This document shows positions 1 through 12,386 of a stretch of DNA of 64,000 bases, piece after piece (within the stretch, counting starts at the first letter, position 1; the number at the start of each line of letters is the position of its first letter). The DNA is from Thermocatellispora tengchongensis (lineage in GTDB: Bacteria > Actinomycetota > Actinomycetes > Streptosporangiales > Streptosporangiaceae), in the NCBI RefSeq assembly GCF_014202315.1, contig NZ_JACHGN010000005.1:293128-357127 (forward strand), read 5' to 3'. Below the pieces are notes generated by a model. The model was not told where the DNA came from. It saw nothing but the letters and a program-made list of their open reading frames with translations, and did no database searches. Made by a program: the position numbers and the translations under genes.

Positions 1-488
1 GAGGGGACGTCCTGGGCGGTGACGTGGCGCAGGGTGTGGCCGGGTGGGACGCGCGGCTCGGGGAGGTCACCGGAGAGGTCGCGGGCCATGTGGACGAAGT
101 GCGGCTCCTCGGCCGGGGCCCGGGTGAAGCCGTGGCGTTCCAGGGCCTCGATGAGGTGGGCCTCGGCGGCGGAGACGGCCGTGGTCAGGGTCGCGGCGGT
201 CGCCGTTTCCGTGAACCAGGTCAGGATCTGCCCGGCCAGGCCGGCGTGGGCCGGATCGACCACCAGGTTCAGGTGGTCCGGGAGTTCGATCCAGGCCCAG
301 GCGAGGACGTCCTCGCCGGAGCGCCAGATCGTCGTCGGCCACTCCGGCTCGCGGCCGGTGTGCTGGAAGCGGCCCCAGGCCAGGTCGCCGATGTGCCATC
401 GCGACGCCGGGGACCACAGGCGGGAGACGAGGTCCTGCATCGCCCTGAGGTCGGCGGGGCCGCGGTACGGGGTGGGGGTGACCGTCAC
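1..488 (-). CDS. GNAT-type N-acetyltransferase, 3' end cut by the window
   Basis: Only the first ~162 codons are present; the gene runs off the left edge. The start is a GTG whose GTGA overlaps the TGA of the upstream oxidoreductase, so the two are probably translationally coupled. The visible protein begins VTVTPTPYRGPADLRAMQDL and resembles the N-terminal half of actinobacterial two-domain acetyltransferases, with a short 'LAWAWIELPDHLNLVV' strand-rich segment followed by 'HLIEALERHGF'. The acetyl-CoA pyrophosphate loop of the second domain would lie outside the window. The substrate cannot be guessed. The family call is moderately sure. Confidence 0.65.
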   Translation of the reverse strand, partial: MTVTPTPYRGPADLRAMQDLVSRLWSPASRWHIGDLAWGRFQHTGREPEWPTTIWRSGEDVLAWAWIELPDHLNLVVDPAHAGLAGQILTWFTETATAATLTTAVSAAEAHLIEALERHGFTRAPAEEPHFVHMARDLSGDLPEPRVPPGHTLRHVTAQDVP

Positions 489-1339
489 ACTCCCATCGTG
501 TCGGGTTCGGCGATCACGGAGAAGTCGGAGTCGCCGTGGCCGGTGCGGCAGGCGTGGTCCAGGGCCGTGAAGGCCGCGGTGAGGGCGGGCAGGGGGCGCG
601 CCGACAGGCGCAGCATCAGCCGGGCGTCCTTGTGCAGCAGGTCGGCGGAGAACTGGGTGTCGTCGTACACCCCCTCGCGTACGATCTCGCCCTTGATGTC
701 CCTGATGCGGGACAGCGGGGTGCCGTCGAGGGCGGCCAGGGCCTCCTCGGCGGTCAGACCGCCCGAGCAGCCCAGGCGCAGGGCCTCGACCATGCCCTGC
801 ATGCTGACCGCCAGGGCCAGGTTGGCCACCAGCTTGGCGGCGGCGGCCTTGGCCGCGGTGTCGTAGACGCGGGGCCTGCCCTGCGCGGCCCACAGCGACA
901 CGATGGGGCGGGCCAGGGCGATGGCGTCGGGCTCGCCGCCCAGCAGCACGCCCAGGGCGCCCGCCCGCGCGGGGGCCAGCGAGCCCACGACGGGCGAGTG
1001 GGCGAAGCGGATGCCGCGCTTGCGGGACCAGTCGGCGAACGCGGCGGCGTCCTCGGGGCCCACGCTGGTGATGTCCACCCACAGCGCCCCGTCGCCGATG
1101 GGCAGTTCGGGGGCGATCACGACCTCGCGTACGGCGTCGGGCCCGAACAGGACCGTGAGCACGGCCTCCGCGCCCGCGACGGCCTCCGGAGCGGTGTCGG
1201 CGGCGACCGCGCCCAGTTTGACGGCGCCCTCGGCCGCGGACGGCGTGCGGTTCCACACCGTGACCTGGTGCCCCGCGTCGATCAGGTGCACGACGAGCTC
1301 GCGCCCCATCCGGCCCAGCCCGAGGAAAGCGATGTTCAC
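485..1339 (-). CDS. NAD(P)-dependent beta-hydroxyacid dehydrogenase-like oxidoreductase
   Basis: This 284-residue protein belongs to the 6-phosphogluconate / 3-hydroxyisobutyrate dehydrogenase superfamily. An N-terminal Rossmann motif GLGRMG (residues ~7-12) binds NAD(P). The 'DITSVGPEDA' and 'HSPVVGSLAPARAG' segments correspond to the family's substrate-loop region, and 'KAAAAKLVANLAL' carries the catalytic-lysine helix. The length is normal. I chose GTG at 1339 because AAGGGGG sits about 6 bases upstream; an in-frame ATG at 1360 would place that ribosome site inside the gene. The downstream acetyltransferase overlaps by 4 bases. The substrate is unknown; imine reductases of this fold are an alternative. 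Confidence 0.8.
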   Translation of the reverse strand: MNIAFLGLGRMGRELVVHLIDAGHQVTVWNRTPSAAEGAVKLGAVAADTAPEAVAGAEAVLTVLFGPDAVREVVIAPELPIGDGALWVDITSVGPEDAAAFADWSRKRGIRFAHSPVVGSLAPARAGALGVLLGGEPDAIALARPIVSLWAAQGRPRVYDTAAKAAAAKLVANLALAVSMQGMVEALRLGCSGGLTAEEALAALDGTPLSRIRDIKGEIVREGVYDDTQFSADLLHKDARLMLRLSARPLPALTAAFTALDHACRTGHGDSDFSVIAEPDTMGV

Positions 1340-1467
1340 TTGCAGCCCCCTTGTCTTCATCCGGAACCCCGGCTCCGGCGTCACCGCTGCATCCATACCC
1401 CGAAATGCCAGGTGAACGGCATCGGCCCGCCGCGGGTGGTCGCGGCGGGCCGATGGGGGCGGGCAGG

Positions 1468-3327
<1,860 letters not shown>

Positions 3328-3405
3328 CTAATCACCGTAGCAGACGCCCCGCGCTGCCCGCGCCCCGCACGGCGGCCTCGTCCCGGCCTCCGGGCTCCCT
3401 CAGGC

Positions 3406-3435
3406 TAGAGTCGGCAGCAGTACGCGACTGCCGAC
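3406..3435 (+). promoter_or_regulatory. likely -10 and 5' UTR hairpin of the DUF2630 gene
   Basis: TAGAGT at 3406-3411 matches the TANNNT -10 pattern. It overlaps a perfect 8-bp inverted repeat, GTCGGCAG (3410-3417) and CTGCCGAC (3428-3435). The AGGGGG ribosome site of the next gene follows. The repeat could be an operator or just a leader hairpin. Confidence 0.35.
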
Positions 3436-3447
3436 CTAGGGGGCGTC

Positions 3448-3693
3448 ATGCAAGACGGCGAGATCCTCTCTCGGATCAAGGACCTCATCGCCGAAGAGCA
3501 CGAGCTGCGCGGCAAGCTGACCGCCGGCGAGCTGTCCTCGGAGGAGGAGAACGAGCGGATGAGGTCGGTGGAGCGGGCCCTGGACCAGTGCTGGGACCTG
3601 CTGCGTCAGCGCCGCGCCCGCCGCGAGTTCGGGCAGAACCCCGACGACGCGGCCGTGCGCCCCTCCGACGAGGTGGACTCCTACCAGCAGTAG
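3448..3693 (+). CDS. DUF2630 family small acidic protein
   Basis: An 81-residue, highly charged, mostly helical protein with the family pattern 'ILSRIKDLIAEEHELR' then 'ERMRSVERALDQCWDLLRQRRARREFG'. No signal peptide or membrane segment is seen. DUF2630 proteins are short, cytosolic and common in actinobacteria, with no established function. The ATG is preceded by AGGGGG at good spacing. The gene is divergent from leuA and its leader, so the short shared region (3340-3447) must hold both promoters. Confidence 0.85.
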   Translation: MQDGEILSRIKDLIAEEHELRGKLTAGELSSEEENERMRSVERALDQCWDLLRQRRARREFGQNPDDAAVRPSDEVDSYQQ

Positions 3694-3759
3694 CCGCGCC
3701 GGACGTACGCGCCGGAAAACCGGTCGCGTCCGGGCCGCCCGTGGGGTTGGCTTGGGAGC

Positions 3760-4764
3760 ATGACGATCGTCGCGGTGGAGCCGTCAGAGCGCGCTGTGGT
3801 GGAGGAGTTCTACGCCGTCTTCGCGGCGGCGCACGAGCACGACCGCACCGGCCCCTACCCCCGCATCGCCCGGTTCGCGATCGGGTTCGAGGACCAGTGG
3901 GACGACGAGACGGTGGCCGCGCACGTGTTCGTGCGCGGCGGTGCCGTCGCCGGCGGCTACGCCCTGCGCCTGCCGCACAAGGACAACAGCCACATGGCGA
4001 TGCTGCGCACGCTCGTCGTGGCCCCCGGGGCGCGCCGGGCCGGGATCGGCTCGGCGCTGCTGGAGCACGCGACCGGCGTCGCCCGCGCGCACGGCCGCCG
4101 GGTGCTGAGGGGCGAGTCGCCCGCGCAGGGCCCCGGGGCGGCCTTCGCCCGCGCCCACGGCTTCTCATCCGGCCTGGTCGAGGTACGCCGCGCGCTCGAC
4201 CTGCGCGCGGCCGACCCGGGCCGGCTCGCCGAGCTGAGGCGGGAGGCCGAGCGCCACGCCGCCGGCTACACGCTGGAGCGGTGGCGCGGTTCGGCGCCGG
4301 AGCGGCTGCTCCCCGACCTGGCGGTGCTGATCAACGGCATGAACGACGCGCCGATGGGCGACCTGGACGTCACCGGCGAGCACTGGGACGTCGAGCGTGT
4401 GCTCGCGATGGAGCGGATGAACGAGGCCGCCGACACGCTGATGTACGCGACCATCGCCCGCCACGCCGCCACCGGCGAGCCCGCGGGTTACTCCGCGCTC
4501 GCGGTGCCCCGCAGCCGGCCCGACGGCTGGGCGCGGCAGACCGACACGGTGGTGTTGCGCCCCCACCGCGGCCACCGCCTCGGCCTGCTGCTGAAGCTGG
4601 CCAACCTCGCCTGGATGCGCGAGCACGAGCCTGACGTGGAGCACATCGTCACCTGGAACGCCGCCTCCAACAGCCACATGATCGCGATCAACGAGCGGAT
4701 GGGGTTCCGGGTGCGGGACGAGTGGCACCAGTGGCAGCGCCCCCTGGACGCGCCGGCCGGCTAG
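3760..4764 (+). CDS. tandem-domain GNAT acetyltransferase (mycothiol-synthase-like fold)
   Basis: 334 residues with two GNAT domains. The first has 'MLRTLVVAPGARRAGIGSALLEHAT' (acetyl-CoA loop RRAGIGSA, residues ~90-110). The second has 'TDTVVLRPHRGHRLGLLLKLANLAWM' (RGHRLGLL, ~265-275) and ends with 'NSHMIAINERMGFRVRDEWHQW', typical of actinobacterial proteins related to MshD. It is probably an acetyltransferase of unknown small substrate; true mycothiol synthase cannot be claimed. The stop codon lies inside the first unit of a tandem repeat. It is the second GNAT gene within 4 kb but is on the other strand. Confidence 0.8.
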   Translation: MTIVAVEPSERAVVEEFYAVFAAAHEHDRTGPYPRIARFAIGFEDQWDDETVAAHVFVRGGAVAGGYALRLPHKDNSHMAMLRTLVVAPGARRAGIGSALLEHATGVARAHGRRVLRGESPAQGPGAAFARAHGFSSGLVEVRRALDLRAADPGRLAELRREAERHAAGYTLERWRGSAPERLLPDLAVLINGMNDAPMGDLDVTGEHWDVERVLAMERMNEAADTLMYATIARHAATGEPAGYSALAVPRSRPDGWARQTDTVVLRPHRGHRLGLLLKLANLAWMREHEPDVEHIVTWNAASNSHMIAINERMGFRVRDEWHQWQRPLDAPAG

Positions 4765-4882
4765 AGACGGCCGGCTGGAGACGGCCGGGTAGAGACCGGC
4801 CGGGTAGAGACCGGCCGGGTAGAGACCGGCCGGGTAGAGACCGGCCGGGTAGAGACCGGCCGCTGGAGACGGCCGGCTGTAG
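4755..4882. repeat. 14-15 bp tandem repeat array between convergent genes
   Basis: Two 14-bp units (GGCCGGCTRGAGAC-like), then five identical 15-bp units GGCCGGGTAGAGACC, then a 13-bp and a partial unit. Each junction can form a GGCCGG/CCGGCC stem-loop. The array starts inside the last codons of the GNAT gene and ends just before the stop of urtE, so it may act as a bidirectional terminator or simply be a slippage-prone satellite. Confidence 0.9.
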
Positions 4883-4889
4883 GCCGCCG

Positions 4890-5568
4890 CTACACCGCGA
4901 GCAGCCGGTGCACCTCCGGGCCGTTGAGCTCCTCGGCGGCGCCGGCGTGCACCACGCGGCCCGCGTCGAGGATGAGGAACCGGTCGGCCAGGCGCAGCGC
5001 CAGGTCGAGGTACTGCTCCACCAGGAGCAGGGCCAGGCCCGAGGCGTGCAGGCGCTCGATCGCCTCCTCGATCTCGATGATGATCGAGGGCTGGATCCCC
5101 TCGGTGGGCTCGTCCAGGATCAGCAGCTTGGGCCGGGTGACCAGGGCGCGGGCGATGGCGAGCTGCTGCTGCTGGCCGCCGGACAGGAAGCCGGCGCGCC
5201 GCTTGAGCAGCGGCTTGAGCCGGGGGAAGGCGTCCAGGGCCTCCTCCAGCGCGGCCGGGTCGCGGTGCGGGGAGGCGTCCAGCGTGACCTGGAGGTTGCC
5301 CAGCACGCTGAGCTGCGGGAACGTCTCGTGCCCCTGCGGCACGTACGCCATGCCGAGCCGGACCCGCTCGTGCGGCCTGAGCCTGGTGACATCGCGCCCC
5401 TCGAAGGTGACCGAGCCCGCCGTGGCCGGGAGCACCCCCATGACGGTGTCGAGCAGGGTGGTCTTGCCGACGCCGTTGCGCCCCATCACGCAGACGAGCT
5501 GCCCCGGCTCCACCTCCAGCGACACGCCGAACAGCACCCGGGCGGCGCCGTAGCCCGCTTCCAGACCC

Positions 5569-5582
<14 letters not shown>
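4890..5582 (-). CDS. urtE: urea ABC transporter ATP-binding subunit UrtE
   Basis: 230-residue LivF-like ATPase, last gene of urtABCDE. Walker A GRNGVGKTT, signature LSGGQQQQLAIARAL and Walker B LLILDEPTEGIQPSI are intact; 'EPTEGIQPSI' is typical of urea-type rather than amino-acid-type LivF. ATG 5582 is preceded by GAGGAGG at 6 bases. An in-frame GTG at 5597 would swallow that site. The gene overlaps the end of urtD by 14 bases, implying coupled translation. With UrtD it powers urea import under nitrogen limitation. Confidence 0.93.
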
Positions 5583-6344
<762 letters not shown>

Positions 6345-6348
<4 letters not shown>

Positions 6349-7433
6349 CCGGCGGCCTCCTTTCGCCTGCGCAGCAGCCCGATGATGCCCTTGGGGGCGA
6401 GGGTCATGACGAGGATGAACAGCGCGCCCTGGAGGTAGAGCCAGGCGCTGCTCAGCTCCTCGCTGAATACGGTCTTGGCGTAGTTCATGACGACCGCGCC
6501 GAGCACCGCCCCGGCCAGCGCGAACCGGCCGCCGACGGCGACCGCGACCACCAGCTCCAGCGACGGCACCACGCCGAGCAGCGCCGGGGAGATGATCCCG
6601 ACCACCGGCACGAACAGCGCGCCGGCGAGCCCGGCCATGCCCGCGGAGATCGCGAACGTGACGGTCTTGACCGTGGCCGGGTTGTAGCCGAGGAAGCGCA
6701 CCCGGTCCTCGCCGTCGCGGACGGCGACGAGCAGCCGGCCGAAGCGGGAGTTCACGAGCTGCCGGGCGCCCAGGTAGAGCAGGCCGAGCACCACCGCGAC
6801 GACGAAGTACAGGCCGCGCTGGGTGGAGTCGAGCGCCAGGTCCTGGCCGAACAGCTCGAAGAAGTTGGTCAGCCCGTTGGTGCCGCCGGTGAGCCCCTGC
6901 TGGCCGACCAGCAGGATCACGAACGCGGCGGCCAGCGCCTGGGTGAGGATCGCGAAGTACGCCCCGCGCACCCGCTGCCGGAACACCAGCGCGCCGAGCA
7001 GCGCGGCCACGACGACCGGGGCGACCACCGCCATGGCCAGCGCGAAGACCGGGTTGGCGAAGGGCGCCCACAGCGCGGGCAGCTCCTCCACGCCGCTCCA
7101 CACCATGAAGTCGGGCAGGCCGCCCTGGGCTTCGGTGAGCTTGAGGTACATGCCCATCGCGTAGCCGCCCAGGCCGAAGAAGACGCCCTGGCCGAGCACC
7201 AGCATGCCGCCCTGCCCCCAGGCCAGGCCGATGCCGAGGGCGACGATGGCGTACACGAGGTACTTGGCGAGCAGGCCGAGCCGGAACGGCTCCAGCACCA
7301 GCGGGGCGACCACGAGCGCGAGCACGGCGACGGCGGTGAAGACGGCCGGGCCCTGGAGCCGGGCGCGCCAGGAGGGCCTGCCCGGCGGCAGCGGGGCGAC
7401 CGAGGCGTCCTTCGATGTGACAACGGTGCTCAT
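6345..7433 (-). CDS. urtC: urea ABC transporter permease UrtC
   Basis: 362-residue LivM-type permease with about nine to ten hydrophobic segments, beginning near 'AVFTAVAVLALVVAPLVL'. Family motifs include 'WGQGGMLVLGQGVFFGLGGYAMGMY' and 'GGTNGLTNF'. It ends 'LAPKGIIGLLRRRKEAAG', as permeases of this type do. ATG 7433 overlaps the urtB stop (ATGA), and its own stop overlaps urtD. With UrtB it forms the membrane channel for urea. Confidence 0.94.
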
Positions 7434-8296
7434 GTGAGGGCCCTCGACCTGACGACGAACAGTCCCTGCGGGCGGAACTGCAGGAAGGCGACGATCACCG
7501 CGAACACGATGACCTTGGCGAGGCTGGCGTCGGTCCAGAACTCGGCGTAGGAGTTGAGCAGGCCGAGCCCGGCGGCGGCGATCACCGCGCCGCGGAGCTG
7601 GCCGAGCCCGCCCGCGACGACGACCAGGAACGCGTCCACGATGTAGTACGTGCCGAGCGCCGGCCCGACCGGGCCGATCAGGGTGAGCGCCACACCGGCG
7701 ATGCCGGCCAGCCCCGACCCGATGAAGAAGGTGCGCATGTCCACCCGGCCGGTGTCGATGCCGCTGGTCGAGGCGAGCCTGCGGTTCTGCATCACCGCCT
7801 GCATCCGCCGCCCCTGCCCGGTGCGGTTCATGTACGCCCAGACCGCCACGACGCTGCCGACCGCGAGCGCGAGGATGAACATCCGGTTGTACGGCATGAT
7901 GCCGAGCCCGCCCTGCAGCCACTGCGGCGCCTGCACCTGCACGTTCGGGGCGCCGAACAGGTCGCGGGCGAGCTGCTGGAGCACCAGGCTCACGCCCCAG
8001 GTGAGCAGCAGTGTGTCCAGCGGGCGGCCGTAGAAGTGCCGGATCGCGGCCCGCTCCAGGGCCAGCCCCATCAGGCCCGCCACGACGAAGGCGACCGGCA
8101 GGGCGACGATCACCGCCTGCCGGCCGGCCCAGTCCTGCAGGAGGTAGGCGGTGTACGCCCCGGCCATGATGAACTCGCCGTGCGCCATGTTGATCACGCC
8201 CATCTGGCCGAAGGTGAACGTCAGCCCGAGCGCGATCAGCAGCAGCACGGCGCCGATCGACAACCCGATCGGCAGTTGGTTGAGGAAGGCTTCCAC
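7430..8296 (-). CDS. urtB: urea ABC transporter permease UrtB
   Basis: 288-residue LivH-type permease, eight or so membrane spans. 'GVINMAHGEFIMAGAYTAYLLQ' and 'MQAVMQNRRLASTSGIDTGRVDMRTFFIGSGLAGIAG' are characteristic of UrtB. GTG 8296 is used; AAAGGA lies 6 bases upstream. The next three genes overlap stop-to-start, so urtBCDE form one translationally coupled block, separated from urtA by 231 bases with a strong hairpin. Confidence 0.94.
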   Translation of the reverse strand: MEAFLNQLPIGLSIGAVLLLIALGLTFTFGQMGVINMAHGEFIMAGAYTAYLLQDWAGRQAVIVALPVAFVVAGLMGLALERAAIRHFYGRPLDTLLLTWGVSLVLQQLARDLFGAPNVQVQAPQWLQGGLGIMPYNRMFILALAVGSVVAVWAYMNRTGQGRRMQAVMQNRRLASTSGIDTGRVDMRTFFIGSGLAGIAGVALTLIGPVGPALGTYYIVDAFLVVVAGGLGQLRGAVIAAAGLGLLNSYAEFWTDASLAKVIVFAVIVAFLQFRPQGLFVVRSRALT

Positions 8297-8405
8297 CAGC
8301 GTCCTTTCATGCCGGACCGGGCGGCCGTGCGTGGCCGGCCCGGTCGTTCGGCTCCGGGGCCGGGACGCGCCGCGTGGGTCGCGCCACGGTCGCCTCCTCT
8401 TCGAC

Positions 8406-8431
8406 GGCCCCGGCCTCCCACGGCCGGGGCC
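8406..8431 (-). terminator. stable hairpin between urtA and urtB
   Basis: A perfect 10-bp stem (GGCCCCGGCC at 8406-8415 and its complement at 8422-8431) with a 6-base loop lies in the 231-bp urtA-urtB gap. There is no T-run. It probably causes partial termination or protects the 3' end of the urtA message, giving more binding protein than channel subunits. Confidence 0.45.
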
Positions 8432-8527
8432 CCGGCGGACCGAGGGCGAAGAGGTGGCGTATGTCCGTGATCAGGTCACGTCCCGGTCCCGGAACCGGTC
8501 CTGGGGAGGGCTGTCGGGGAACCGGGC

Positions 8528-9757
8528 TCAGCCGGAGGCCAGGCCCGCGGCCCAGGGGTAGCCCTTCAGGTAGGGATCGGGCTTGATCGGCTCGCCGGAG
8601 TTCCACACCTCCTTGATCAGGCCGTCGGGCTGCACGACCCCGATGCGCGCGGTCTTGTACATGTGCTGGTTCTCGCCGTCGATGGTGACCAGGCCCTCGG
8701 GGCGCTCCAGGGCGATGCCGCCGGCCGCCTTCTTCACCGCCTCGACCTCGACGGTGCCCGCCTTCTTCACCGCCTCGGCCCACAGGTAGACGGCGTTGTA
8801 TCCGGCCTCCATCGGGTCGGAGGTGACCTTGTCGGCGCCGTACTTGGCCTTGAACGCCTGCACGAACTTGGTGTTCGCGGGGGTGTCGGTGGTCTGGTAG
8901 TAGTTCCAGGCCACGAGGTGCCCGGCGATGTTGTCCACGCCGATGCCCTTGACCTCTTCCTCGGCCACGCTGACCGACATGGTGGGCATGTCCTCGGCGG
9001 TGACGCCGGCGCTCTTGAGCTGCTTGAAGAAGGCCACGTTGGAGTCGCCGTTGAGGGTGTTGAACACCGCGTCGGGCTTGGCCTGCACGACCTTGTTCAC
9101 CAGCGTGCTGTACTCGGTGTGGCCGAGCGGGGTGTACTCCTCGCCGATGACCTCCATGCCGTTGGCGGCGGCGTACGCCTTGATCACCTTGTTCGCGGTG
9201 CGCGGGAAGACGTAGTCGCTGCCGACCAGGAACAGCTTCTTCTTGCCCTGCTCCTTGAGGTACTCCAGGCCCGGCACGATCTGCTGGTTGGTGGTGGCGC
9301 CGGTGTAGAAGATGTACGGCGAGCTCTCCAGGCCCTCGTACTGGACGGGGTACCACAGCAGGGCCTTGCGCCGCTCGAAGACCGGGAGCATGGCCTTGCG
9401 GCTGGCCGAGGTCCAGCCGCCGAACACGGTGGCGACCTTGTCCTGCGCGATGAGCTTGGTGGCCTTCTCGGCGAACGTGGGCCAGTCGGAGGCCCCGTCC
9501 TCCACGACCGGGATGAGTTTCTTGCCCAGGACGCCTCCGGCCGCGTTGATCTCCTCGATGGCGAGGAGTTCGGCGTCCTTGACGGTGACCTCGCTGATGG
9601 CCATGGTGCCGCTCAGCGAGTGCAGAATGCCGACCTTGATGCCGTCTTCACCGCCGCCGGCCGCTTGCTGGGAGGATGAGGACCCGGGACCACAGGCACC
9701 GAGCGCGACGACGAGCGCCGCCAGCGGTAATGCGATCCGCCAGGCTGAGTTCCGCAC
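8528..9757 (-). CDS. urtA: urea ABC transporter substrate-binding lipoprotein UrtA
   Basis: 409-residue periplasmic-binding-type protein anchored to the membrane. N-terminal Arg followed by a hydrophobic stretch and lipobox LGAC (Cys ~22) mark a lipoprotein signal peptide. '[17 protein letters not shown]' opens the binding fold, and '[31 protein letters not shown]' is a UrtA-type ligand segment. I chose GTG 9757 because AAGGAGG is 6 bases upstream and the Met-to-Cys distance suits a lipoprotein; an upstream ATG at 9805 would add 16 residues before the signal. It delivers urea to UrtBC. Confidence 0.94.
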   Translation of the reverse strand: MRNSAWRIALPLAALVVALGACGPGSSSSQQAAGGGEDGIKVGILHSLSGTMAISEVTVKDAELLAIEEINAAGGVLGKKLIPVVEDGASDWPTFAEKATKLIAQDKVATVFGGWTSASRKAMLPVFERRKALLWYPVQYEGLESSPYIFYTGATTNQQIVPGLEYLKEQGKKKLFLVGSDYVFPRTANKVIKAYAAANGMEVIGEEYTPLGHTEYSTLVNKVVQAKPDAVFNTLNGDSNVAFFKQLKSAGVTAEDMPTMSVSVAEEEVKGIGVDNIAGHLVAWNYYQTTDTPANTKFVQAFKAKYGADKVTSDPMEAGYNAVYLWAEAVKKAGTVEVEAVKKAAGGIALERPEGLVTIDGENQHMYKTARIGVVQPDGLIKEVWNSGEPIKPDPYLKGYPWAAGLASG

Positions 9758-9978
9758 GAAGTTCCTCCTTGCCGAGTGGGCCCCCGCACGTTCTGTTGCC
9801 GCCAAGGTGACTTCGGGAAATTTCCTGAGAAGGTCGTAATTGTTAATTGCTTTTTACCGAAAGTTCACGGTCACAACGGAACCGCGCCCCAAGCGCTCCA
9901 CGTGCGCCGTTACACGGCGAAACAGCCACGACATGCCGCGGCAACATCGGGGTAACAGCCGGTTCTTAGGGTCCGGCC
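9758..9978. promoter_or_regulatory. divergent urt/ure control region
   Basis: This 221-bp region is strikingly AT-rich around 9811-9870. It holds a perfect 10-bp palindrome GGAAATTTCC (9816-9825) and a TTTAC-N6-TTCAC pair (AC-N9-AC, 9853-9868) of the kind bound by the actinobacterial nitrogen regulator GlnR. For ureA, TAGGGT (9967-9972) lies 6 bases before the ATG, so ureA may be leaderless. The GlnR assignment is inference from one half-site spacing plus the urea context. Confidence 0.5.
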
Positions 9979-10281
<303 letters not shown>

Positions 10282-10327
10282 TCCCCGGAGTGAACCCGAT
10301 GCGGCGGGCGAGGAGGGTGAGCGACCG

Positions 10328-10651
10328 GTGATACCCGGAGAGTACGTGCTCGGTGAGGGCGAGGTCGCGTTGAACCCCGGCCGGGAGCGGCTGACGTTGC
10401 GGGTGACCAACACCGCCGACCGGCCGATCCAGGTCGGCTCGCACTACCACTTCGCCGCCGCGAACCCGGGCCTGTCCTTCGACAGGAAGGCCGCGTGGGG
10501 GTGGCGGCTCGACGTGCCCGCGGGCACCGCGATCAGGTTCGAGCCCGGGGTCGAGCGCGATGTGACGCTGGTCCCGATCGCCGGGCGCCGCATCGTACCC
10601 GGCCTGCGCCCGGAGTGGGCCGGACCTCTGGACGGGAGCCGGCATGCCTGA
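10328..10651 (+). CDS. ureB: urease beta subunit
   Basis: 107-residue beta chain starting at GTG with [10 protein letters not shown]. '[22 protein letters not shown]' and '[17 protein letters not shown]' are diagnostic, and the C-terminal '[14 protein letters not shown]' is intact. AGGAGG lies ~11 bases before the GTG. The last 8 bases overlap ureC. It is a structural subunit covering part of the active-site flap region. Confidence 0.97.
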   Translation: MIPGEYVLGEGEVALNPGRERLTLRVTNTADRPIQVGSHYHFAAANPGLSFDRKAAWGWRLDVPAGTAIRFEPGVERDVTLVPIAGRRIVPGLRPEWAGPLDGSRHA

Positions 10652-12374
10652 GGCGAACCCCGCGCTGTCGCGGGCCCGCTACGCCGCCCTGTACGGCCCG
10701 ACCGTCGGCGACCGGGTGCGCCTGGCCGACACCGACCTGTTCATCGAGGTCACCGAGGACCTGGCGATGGGCCCCTCGGGAGCGGGCGACGAGGCCGTGT
10801 TCGGCGGCGGCAAGGTGATCAGGGAGTCGATGGGCCAGGCCCGCGCCACCCGCGCCGAGGGCGCCCCCGACCTGGTCATCACCGGCGCGGTCATCCTGGA
10901 CCACTGGGGCGTGGTGAAGGCCGACGTCGGGATCAGGGACGGCCGGATCAGCGCGATCGGCAAGGCCGGCAACCCCGACACCATGGACGGCGTCCACCCC
11001 GGCCTGGTGATCGGCCCGTCCACGGAGATCCTGGCCGGCAACGGCAAGATCCTCACCGCGGGGGCCATCGACTCGCACGTGCACCTGATCGCGCCGCAGA
11101 TCCTGGACGAGGCGCTGGCCGCGGGCGTGACCACGATCATCGGCGGCGGCACCGGCCCGGCCGAGGGCACCAAGGCCACCACGGTCACCGGCACCTGGTA
11201 CGTCGCGCGGATGCTGGAGGCGCTGGACTCCTGGCCGGTCAACGTGGCGCTGCTCGGCAAGGGCAACACGGTCAGCACCGAGGGCCTGATGGAGCAGCTC
11301 CGCGCGGGCGCGTCGGGCTTCAAGCTGCACGAGGACTGGGGCACCACCCCGGCCGCGATCGACGCCTGCCTGGCGGTGTGCGAGGCCACCGGGGTGCAGG
11401 CCGCGATCCACACCGACACGCTGAACGAGGCCGGGTTCGTGGAGTCCACGCTGGCCGCGATCGGCGATCGTACGATCCACGCCTACCACACCGAGGGCGC
11501 GGGCGGCGGGCACGCGCCCGACATCATCCGGGTCGCGTCGTACGCGAACGTGCTGCCGTCCTCGACCAACCCGACCCGGCCGCACACCGTCAACACCCTG
11601 GACGAGCACCTGGACATGCTGATGGTGTGCCACCACCTCAGCCCGTCGATCCCGGAGGACCTGGCCTTCGCCGAGTCGCGCATCCGGCCGTCCACGATGG
11701 CGGCCGAGGACGTGCTGCACGACATGGGCGCCATCTCCATGATCGGCTCGGACTCCCAGGCGATGGGCCGCGTGGGCGAGACGATCATCCGCACGTGGCA
11801 GACCGCGCACGTGATGAAGCTGCGCCGGGGTGCGCTGCCGGGCGACGGCCCGGCCGACAACCTGCGCGCCCGCCGTTACGTCGCCAAGTACACGATCTGT
11901 CCCGCGGTGGCGCACGGCCTGGACGCCGAGGTCGGCTCGGTCGAGACCGGCAAGCTCGCCGACCTGGTGCTGTGGGAGCCCGCCTTCTTCGGGGTCAAGC
12001 CGCACCTCGTGGTCAAGGGCGGCGTGATCGCGTACGCGCAGATGGGCGACGCGAACGCGTCCATCCCGACCCCGCAGCCGGTCTTCCCCCGCCCGATGTT
12101 CGGCGCCGCGCCGCTCACGGCCGCGGCGACCTCGGTGCACTTCGTGGCGCCGCTGGCGCTGGAGGACGGCCTGGCCGACCGCCTGGCCGTACGCCGCAGG
12201 CTGGCGCCGGTGCTCGACGTGCGCGGGCGCGGCAAGGACGCGATGCCGCTGAACGACGCCCTGCCCCGGATCGAGGTGGCCCCCGACACCTTCGAGGTCC
12301 GCATCGACGGCGAGCTGATCGAACCCGCCCCCGCCGAGTCGCTGCCGCTGGCCCAGCGGTACTTCCTGTTCTGA
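10644..12374 (+). CDS. ureC: urease alpha (catalytic) subunit
   Basis: 576-residue catalytic chain hydrolysing urea to ammonia and carbamate. Nickel ligands and catalytic residues are visible: the DSHVHLI pair of His, the carbamylated Lys in GFKLHEDWG, His in 'AIHTDTLNE', the H of '[13 protein letters not shown]', the flap '[13 protein letters not shown]' and the Asp in '[11 protein letters not shown]'. Nothing essential is missing. It overlaps ureB and is followed after only 12 bases by ureF, so all six ure genes are probably one transcript. Confidence 0.98.
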   Translation: MPEANPALSRARYAALYGPTVGDRVRLADTDLFIEVTEDLAMGPSGAGDEAVFGGGKVIRESMGQARATRAEGAPDLVITGAVILDHWGVVKADVGIRDGRISAIGKAGNPDTMDGVHPGLVIGPSTEILAGNGKILTAGAIDSHVHLIAPQILDEALAAGVTTIIGGGTGPAEGTKATTVTGTWYVARMLEALDSWPVNVALLGKGNTVSTEGLMEQLRAGASGFKLHEDWGTTPAAIDACLAVCEATGVQAAIHTDTLNEAGFVESTLAAIGDRTIHAYHTEGAGGGHAPDIIRVASYANVLPSSTNPTRPHTVNTLDEHLDMLMVCHHLSPSIPEDLAFAESRIRPSTMAAEDVLHDMGAISMIGSDSQAMGRVGETIIRTWQTAHVMKLRRGALPGDGPADNLRARRYVAKYTICPAVAHGLDAEVGSVETGKLADLVLWEPAFFGVKPHLVVKGGVIAYAQMGDANASIPTPQPVFPRPMFGAAPLTAAATSVHFVAPLALEDGLADRLAVRRRLAPVLDVRGRGKDAMPLNDALPRIEVAPDTFEVRIDGELIEPAPAESLPLAQRYFLF

Positions 12375-12386
12375 GCCGGGGTGACG

